Origin: Salvator merianae
Taxonomy: Eukaryota; Chordata; Lepidosauria; Squamata; Teiidae
Direction: 5' to 3'
NCBI GenBank assembly: GCA_003586115.2
Contig: QVOM02000001.1
Span: 12,343,610-12,407,609, forward strand
Length of the DNA stretch: 64,000 nt
The notes under the pieces are model-generated. The model had not been told where the DNA came from, ran no database searches, and was given only the letters and a program-made list of their open reading frames with translations. Position 1 is the first letter of the stretch. Every line of letters starts with the position of its first letter. Both the position numbers and the translations under genes were made by a program. Below, in pieces: positions 40,401 through 49,400 of this stretch.

Positions 40401-43400
40401 GTGGCCTCAAGCCAGCTAAAGTCCAAGGATCAACTCTCCCCATCAGGGGAAGATGGAGAGATTTAAGGGATTGCAGAGAGAAGACTGTGGAACAAGTCAT
40501 GCAAGACCCAAGTCATATGTTGCGGAAGAAGCAGGGCTAGACCATTGTGGGGAGCAGTCCTTATTTAAACTATCAAGGTAAACCTCTCTTGGATTTTTTT
40601 TAAAGAGCTGTTTTATGCATTTAAAAAACTATATGCAGCCTCTCAGTTAAGAGAACTCAAGAGGAAACTAATCGTATTTTAAAACTGATTTAAAACAAAC
40701 GCAGTAATAAAAAAAAAATTCACTGCATTATTACAGTAAAGAGGAGACCTATAATAAAGCCATCAGAAGCACACCAGCAATAGAAACTGCAGTCTTCTCC
40801 ACCAGTGCTTAAAAGATGGATAGAAAAGCCAGAATCCACATACAGAATGTTGTCCTGCACCGTGCTGGGTCAAGGATGGGTCAGATCAAGTGATCTCGCC
40901 CAAGATCAGAGGAGGACAGACCAAGGGCCTTCAACACTGTAACAGCACAGCCTGGCCAGCAACTTCAAAGCCTGAGAATGAAAGTTCTCCAAGGTTGCCA
41001 CCCAAGTCTGTTTTAGTTGGGTGCCCAGAAGTGGTCCTTTCTGAGCACACTTCTGAGAGTCCAGTGAAATGGTGCTGGGCCATGCACTGGGTAGACTGGC
41101 CTGGCTGCTCAGTGTCATCCATCCATGGGTTGGTCTACTGCTAGGGACCACATGGGAGACCAGTTCAAAGGAGTCTCCTGTTAGAGTGGGCTTTAGAGTC
41201 ATTTTCTCACCAGGGGCTGCTCCAGCATCACACTGCATGTGGACACAGTGTTGCACGAGAGATACGGCCTCCCGACAGACTGGTCTCCAACGCGAATAAA
41301 GTTCTCACTGGCTGCTGCTGGCTTGGGCTAGCAGCCCAGTGAGGATCCTGCAAAGATGCTACATAAATAGCCCCAAGGAGGTCATTCCATAGTTGGGGGG
41401 TACCACTGAACACACCTTGTTTGTTGCATTCATCACTCATCTATAAAGGACACATGCACAGCAGGGCTTCTGACAGAGGTCTTAGATGCATATGAGTCAT
41501 AAGTCTTTTAGATAGCCTGGATGCAAGCAGGAAAAGACGGATATGGGTAAAACTCTACAGTTACAATTTCATGCTTACAGTAGCATTTCTAAACTGCACA
41601 GGGGTGCTGCTGGTATCATCAAGCATTTCCACTTTGGACATACCCACAAGGGCAAAGGAGGAGGGAGGGTGACACATTTTTCTACAGTCTGCTTTTCTTG
41701 ATATAGCATCTACCACCACTTCTGTTGTTGGGGAACAGATATTTGGGGCATTTCCACACTTACCTTTGAACTGGGATAACAAGTGGTCCAGGAGTCTCCC
41801 TTCTGCACCTTGGTCCAGTATAAGGGAGGCTCCGCCCCCTGCTAGTATGCTCCCCCTCCCTGCTGGTACACTTCACCTACATTGGATGGAGCATAGATTG
41901 GACTAGCAGTGACTAGCAGCTACTAAACCCGACCATGGAGTAGTGCAGAAGTTACATGCCTCCATGTTCCAGTTTAGCAGGGGGACGCAATTTGAAGGCA
42001 CAACCAAGTGTGCCACTGAAATACTCCCTGGCGGGGCTCTGTAGCCAGAGACTTTAGTTTCTTGCCATCAGAGCTTAGACATATTTGAAGCTCACATGAG
42101 TTTCAGGGCCAGGACAGGGCCAGGAACCGCTGTCCACATACAGATGGCCTTGTTCTGGAACACTCGGACCACTCCAGGTAGTGGGCTGCTGCACCAGGTC
42201 TGGTTTCACTGGAGCAGTCCATGGCAGGTAAGTGCAGAAATAGCCTTGGAGGCCTTCATTACCACCAACAAACATAAATAATCCCTTGTTGAATAAAAAC
42301 CAAAGTCCATTTTGTCCAATATTGTGTCTCCAGTCCTTACACATGCCATCATTTTGTATTGTATAAATGCATACAAGCCCACATACTCACATCCACCCAT
42401 GCACAGAATGAGAAGAACCACACAGGTCACTGAAGACAATAGAATCCCTGCCTGCTTGCATTTTCAGCATCTGTGTCTAGCCTGGCACAGTGGTTAAAGC
42501 TCTATCCTAGGACTGTGGGAACTCCACATTCAAGTCTCCACTTAGCAGTGAATCTGCCTCTCTAACCTACTTCACAGGGTTGTCATGAAGATGAAATGAA
42601 AACTCGCCGAAAGTAGATGACCTCAGAAGAACAATGAGATGTAAACATCATAAATAAAATAGTAAAATACGCCCTGTGGATATAGAAGCTGTTTTTAACT
42701 ATCTTGGCTAACATCCAATCAACAGAGCTTCTTTTTTTAAAATAGACAAAAGGATTTAACTGAGTAAATGAATAAAAGTTAACTACAAGGAGCCCTTTTA
42801 CAGTATTTGTTTATTTTTACACACCCACAATCCTGTAATCGCTCAGGTGGCTAGGTTTCCTTCTGCGCTGCTGCCTCTTGTGGAAAAGGGGGGAGCACAG
42901 GTTACTGGTAGAGCAGAAGTGTATTCTTTCTACCCACCTGTTTTGAGAGGCCAGTCCTGTCAACGGGTCTGCAGAAGCTCTTCCGTCGGCCCCCAATCCA
43001 GGCAGGAGGATATTTCTGGGGAGCTTTCGCCTCAGTCCACAAAGATGCCTTCCAGAAGCAGCCCCAACAAAACTGAGGGAGTTGGCAACCCTTGCTGTTC
43101 CATTGATGGGAGGAGATAAATTCTCCTGATTTCTCCTGTCCTCTCAAGGGTTCTCCTGCCTTCTGTTGTTCCTAGCTATAGCCTCTCCCTACTCCCCCTT
43201 TCCCTGAAGCTATAACTTCTTTCCTGTGTTTGCAGAAATGGCCACTGATCCCGCAATTTTGGGGGACGGAAAAATAGCCGCCTGAAGTGCCTTCTCCTCC
43301 AGCTGCAGGCCTTGGCCTGGCTCCAAGGCAAACTCTGCTCAATAATTACACAACTTAGAAAGAGCGGCCCCATGCAGGCTTAAAGGGCCAGAGGTCTGGC

Positions 43401-46400
43401 TCTCACAGGAGCTCAGGGTCCAATTCCCGGGACTGTCCCCGAGTAAAGGTACACAGGAATGACAGACACAGTATTTCACATTCCCAGGACGCCGCCGACA
43501 CAGCTTCAGTTTCCTTCCTGTTTCCTTTAGAGAAGGATGCTATGTGAACCCCGATTGATTATGTGGGGGGAAGTAATTCAAGTGAGTTATGCAATTTGAT
43601 CATTCCCTAATTGCAGTGTAAGATGCCAGGCATTTATTCTAGGGAATATGACCCATCTGTAGGGAAGGAAATGAGGAGTATAGAATTACGTCTTCTGCAC
43701 AGGCCCTCAACATGTCCAGGAGTCAATAAAAAGCAGAGGCCAAGAGGGGAGAACGATCTGAGAATGAATACCAGAGCAGCACATATCTGATCAGCAATTA
43801 CTAGGGCTGCATCCACATACTGCTTCTTCATTCTACTATATTTGGATATTCCAGAATAAAGCATGAATATTCTGGAATATCCATGCTTTATTCTGTAATA
43901 TCTGAATATAGTAGAATAGGTAAGTGACATCTGGATGCAGATGGCTCCCCTGCCAAGAAAGACTAGGACCAAATGGCCTAAAGTGGGAACAGCCACTGTG
44001 ATGTCCTCTAGGTGTTGCCAGATACCCACTATCACCAGCCATGATCACTGACCAGCTTACGGGTGTTGGCCTCCAACAATACTCAGAAGGTAATTCATTG
44101 GTTTCTTCCATCTGAAGTACATAAAACAGAAGCCTTGATGAAGATCAGTGGGGCAGTGAATTAAAATGGGAAACTGCACAGGAACCACAGCATGCTGCCT
44201 CGCTTTTTTGTAATCAGGGGAGTGCATAAACTCCAATTTGGCTTTGTTTTTGTGACAGAATGAAAAGCAGAGTCCATTCCAGGGAAACAGGGCAGAGCAC
44301 AATGGTAATTTTATATCCTCCCCAGATTGCACTTTAAGTATTCTTGATAAAGGCACTAGTCCTTCGCACTTTTCCTTTTATGAGAGTTTTTGGCTAGAGC
44401 ACTCCCTTCCCCTCATACATTTGCTATGCCTTTAACTACTGCTTATAGAGTTGTCAATTTTCTCACTGGCCTTGTTCAGTGCCTCTAACACCAGCCTGCC
44501 ACATGGAAATTATAGAGGCGAAAGGTTTTAATAGCATAGAGATTAACTGGTAGAGAGGGGGGAAAACGTTTACCTGCCACACGCCTGCATATCAAGGCTG
44601 TTTTCAGTGATAAAGAAGCAGAGTCAGCAAAAAAAAAGAAATGATGGCAACATGGGATCCTGTTGAATGCAGCAGGGGTCAACAGTGCAGCAGGTGAAGG
44701 GACATTTGTGCCCTTGGGGGCTTCCACTGGCCCTTGCAAAGTTTCTAAGCCCATTTACTTAGGCTATGGTTCGGAAAAAGAAACAACAGAGGGTGTGATG
44801 TTCCATCATCACTTTAACATTTCAACTAGGGTTACTGCCCCCCCCCCCTTCACAATGTTGGTCGCTTATGATATACAACAAGCACAGAGCCTGTTCACAC
44901 TTACCTTGTGAAGTGATCCAGGCTGCTTGCTGGATCACTCTGGTCGCACCCAGTTCACCTGGAGATAACAGAGCCCTCCTTGGAGCAAGGCAGCTGTGGA
45001 CAACTAAAAAGCTCTCCACAGACTGACCGGCAGCAGCTGGATTGCTCCTGGGATGGCAGATCTGCACTGTCTTCTGGGTGCTGCATGGTTGCAGCTGCAC
45101 AGTCGTTTGCAGCTGCCAGATCGCCATGGTAATGTCCGACTGTGCACTAGATGCCGGTTTGGACTTTGTCATGGGGATTCCAGCCAGTCATTTGCACTTT
45201 GTGCGCTGCTGGCCTAGTATGGGGTTATTACATCACTCAAAGTGCAAATGGCTGCCACTGTGCTGGGTCTTTACCAGCTTAGTATGGTAAGTGCAAACCC
45301 AGCCTTATTCTCAGGCCAGAGAAAAGCTGTAGTGGCATGTTGCCATTTGCCACCTTTCCAAACAACACTGATCAGCTGGGCTCCTGGAAAGTCATTAAAA
45401 CTGAAACGAACAACCGGGGATGGAGAAAACAAGGTCTGGCAAACATTTCTTGGTAATGCTAGATGGTACAAAAAGTGGGTGTCATGGTAGTCAGGATCTA
45501 AATCCATTCGAGGATCTGGCCTAACTAGGGGATCCCTTTTCAAACCAGCCTTGACACTGAGTTGGCTTGGATCCTGACTACCAAGGCATCTGCTTTTATT
45601 GCTGTCTAACACCTGCAAGGAACGCTCGGCAGTTGGCAATGCACATTTTGTCCATCCCTTCTCATTAGCTTTGGCGTTACTGGGGTTCTGCAGGAAGAAA
45701 ATTCAGCTGAGTAACATTATTTGGGAAGGGGGCTTCCCAAAGGACTGAACATCCATTAAAAGATGAGTTTCCTTCTATTAAGGAAGCAGGAAAGAAGTGG
45801 GGAAAAAAGCAACTTTATTTACAACTCAGTATTTAACCACAACCTGAATCCAATTTGGAAATACCTATGATTGTATCTGCATAGATAAAATATAAAGAAT
45901 AAAGATAAAATCATTGTTCTACCACCACCACCACCACCAAAAAAAATAAATAAATAAAAAAAATCAATATGCAATAGGTTTTTTGAGGGCAAATTTATAT
46001 ACTGTATGATTTTATTAGTTGAACAAATTAGCTCTTTCTTTAAGCAATATCTGAACCAGAAACTATCTTAGGGCCTTTCTGCACTCACCCCTCCATGGTC
46101 TGAAGCAGTGACTCTGGACCAGTCAGGCCCACTGGTTTGGACCACAGAAAGGCGTGGTCTAGAACAGCACCGTCTGCACAATGGTGCTGGTCCAGACCAG
46201 ACCCTACCCAGACCCCAAAGCTCACATGAGCACTCTGAGTGCTCCAAAGGGCCAGGAACAAAAGTTCCTAGTTTGATGCCACCAGGGATCTCAGTTCAGC
46301 TGAGTGCTTTAGTTGCCACTGAAATGGATCTCCTAGTAGACTGGAAGATATCTTCATGCACACCTCTCTGTTCTAGACTAGATCGTATTGCTCTGCTGGT

Positions 46401-49400
46401 AGACCTCAATGTCGAGGTCTTCCGATAATCTCATAAGGGCCTCCCTGATCAGGATTACACTCTACCAGCATGGACAGGACATACCAGCAGTGGGCAGGGC
46501 CTCACAGATCTCACTAACATGTGGGCTGATGAGGCCCTGAAGTGGGCTTTCAGCCCTTTGTTCTGGATCCAAGGTGAGTGCAGTTAGGCTTTCTCCCGAT
46601 GGCAAGAAATAGTATGGAATATAAAAAAGATCCTGCAGTTACCTGTTGCTGTGGCCCACTGTGGCATAGATTTGCTTACCTTCACATCCGGTGAGCTGCA
46701 TATGATGTTGGCTCACTGGGAATTTCTGGGAGTCAGCCAAACACCCATCCCCTTTCTTTAATCAACTCAGACACTGCCTGCATGAGGTTGTATGTGAACA
46801 ACAAGTCATCTGCATATTAGCTACATAGAGAGGTTCTATTTCTGATCTTATAACCTTCAATCAACGAGTTTGTTCTAGATGTGTAGGTTAGCGATTCCAT
46901 ATTTAAAGCAAACAGGTGAAAGGAAAGCAGGCATCCCTGGCACCTTCCCTGACCTAATGCAAAATATTCTGAATTTCTGCTATTGGTCAGGATTTCTGCA
47001 TCGGCTGTGCCATACAATCTAACACAGATCTCGTTCCTTTAGAAATATGGAGCTTCTTCCATATCGTCATTAAATAATCCTGGTTTATAGGGTCAAAGGC
47101 TTAATAAATGTCAAGTCCTATCATTGTCAGTGAAGTTTTCTCCTTTTTTAAAATATATATCCCTTAGTTAATATCCTTAAGGTGCCTTCAGACGTATGCT
47201 AAAACCTGTGATGCTCCCATGACTATATTGGGAATGCCACATGCAATTGTAGCATTCCCAATATAGTCCCAGGATATTGAGGCAATATCACTATTACAGG
47301 ATATCCAGCAACAATGTCGAGTTTCCCGTAACAGCGACACTGCTTACCTGCCTGCTAACACCTTTCATTATCATCACTCTTGCAGCTACCTGGAAGTTAG
47401 CCAAGCATGCAAAAAAACAACAACCCAAAAGGAAGTGGGCAGGTGCTTGGCTGTCTTCCAGGTAGCTGCAAGAGTGATGATAATGAAAGGAGCAAGAGGT
47501 GTGTCTGGCAGGGGTGGCAAGAGGCGACTGGAGTATCAGTACAAATTGAATCAATACCATAAAGCCAATGACAGCAGCATACCCTCCTCAACAACTAGAG
47601 ACAAATGAAGATGTACAATTGATTCCAGAGGGCGGGGACTGTAACACAGGAAAATCAGCAGCTCCAATTTCTTAAATTTGAAGGATTTTCAGCCAGCCTA
47701 ACCCTAAAAGGACCCCCTAAACATAGTTATGCTGCCCTGAAAACAAAAAAACCCAACAAACATTGGGGGACTTTGGCACAGGCATGTATGGTGATCTTGG
47801 AGGAAACTTTAGCATGCAGAACCTCCTGCATGGAAGAGCTGTTTCATATTTACATACATTTATTTTTGTGTTCATATGTATATAGAAATTGTTCTACTTT
47901 GTCATCAAAGATATCCGCTATTTTTAAAGCAGTGCTAAACTTCCTGGATTTCTCTCTTCCTTAACCTTCATAGGTAGACCCTGTTGATAGACCAAAAATG
48001 CTTTAGCTGTTCTCACAAGAAGTCACACAACCCCAGGGGCCCCTCTAAGGTCAGGCCTCCTGACCCTTCCTTCTTTGCCTTGACTTTTTTCCCATGAGCT
48101 ACAGCTGCCTTATGCTCTGGCCACCCCTGAGAGGGTGTGACTCCTTGTGCCCACTGTACAACTGTCCCCTAACCAAACTACAGTTCTCTTCCAGAACTTG
48201 GTATGAACCAGGCCAAAAGCTTTAGCAAACAATTCTCTTCTTCCAACCTCTCTCTGCTTCCTGCAACCCCAGCATGCCTGACAGCAAACAATCTGCAAAG
48301 AAGTCCCTAAAGGAGAGCCCCCTGACCCCTCCATCTCTCATCATGACAGTTTCCCAGTTCTTTTGCTTTCTCAGTCTCTGAGATACTCGAAAGCTGGGAA
48401 AGCAGCTGCAATTCGAGAGAAAGGCACATGAAGTACATAGATGCACAAACAGCCACAAGGTTGTCAAGTGTGTATTCATAAGCTTGCCCTGAGGAATCAA
48501 GGTCAGGTTCCTGTAACTTTCATAGTTCTGTAGAAGAGGAAATGCAGTCATCACTTGTTATTTGGAAGGGTTTGGTTCTGACAAATGGTACAGTGCAACA
48601 AAAGCCATAGCTGATGAGGCAAGCCAGAAATCGGGAATTCCCAACCAATCCCAGTAAGAAAAACCACAAGGAAGTGCCACTTTTGGGCTCTGACTCATAA
48701 ATAACAAAGGAATGTCACAAGTGCTCCCTCACAAACCCAAGACACTTGCAGTTACCAAAACCATGAAAAATGAGGGACAACTGGTAATCTCAAATCCAAC
48801 ACAGGCATCTTTCCTTTGAAAAAGTTCATGCAGACAATCATCTCAGTCATTGGCTCCTAGTTCGTTGACTGTGATTGAACAAAAAATACAGGGATTTCAT
48901 CAGAGCTTCAGAACGGGAGTTGTGGGATGGTAGATACCACGGCAATGGGCTTTCCTTATACCTATCTTTCCTTCCATTTCTGAGACTGGCCGTGAGAGCA
49001 GAACTCTTTCTAAGATTGGCTCCTCAGTTTCACCTCCTGCAGGTAGAAGGGGCTGACCCAGGAGACTGTGAACAATGGTGGAAAGAATCGTCCCGCATTC
49101 ATGACTTGCATGTTTCACAAAGGCAAGTCATTGCCCTCTATGACCTTTCTGCACTGGGCATGTGGATAGCAGGTCCCTATTTGGGATATAATCCAGAATA
49201 AGGCTCAGTGCAGAAAGGGCCTATGAAAACAGGTCGCGGGATTAGATGTGTCCCTGGTTTGGCTCAGCTGGATGCTTACATCCCTTCTGCCTCATTTCAA
49301 ATATGAAGCCCATGGACCATAGTTTGAGAACCCTTTCCCTATATTCATACCAGCCCCTCCTATAGCATCTATTATGGAGCAAACTTTATGGCCTTTAGTA

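Noticed and set aside
42902..43147. Minus-strand ORF in a moderately GC-rich stretch, considered as an alternative TNS2 first exon
   Set aside because: It lies between the second and third C1 exons, so it would remove most of C1. No resemblance to known N-termini and no convincing phase 0 donor.
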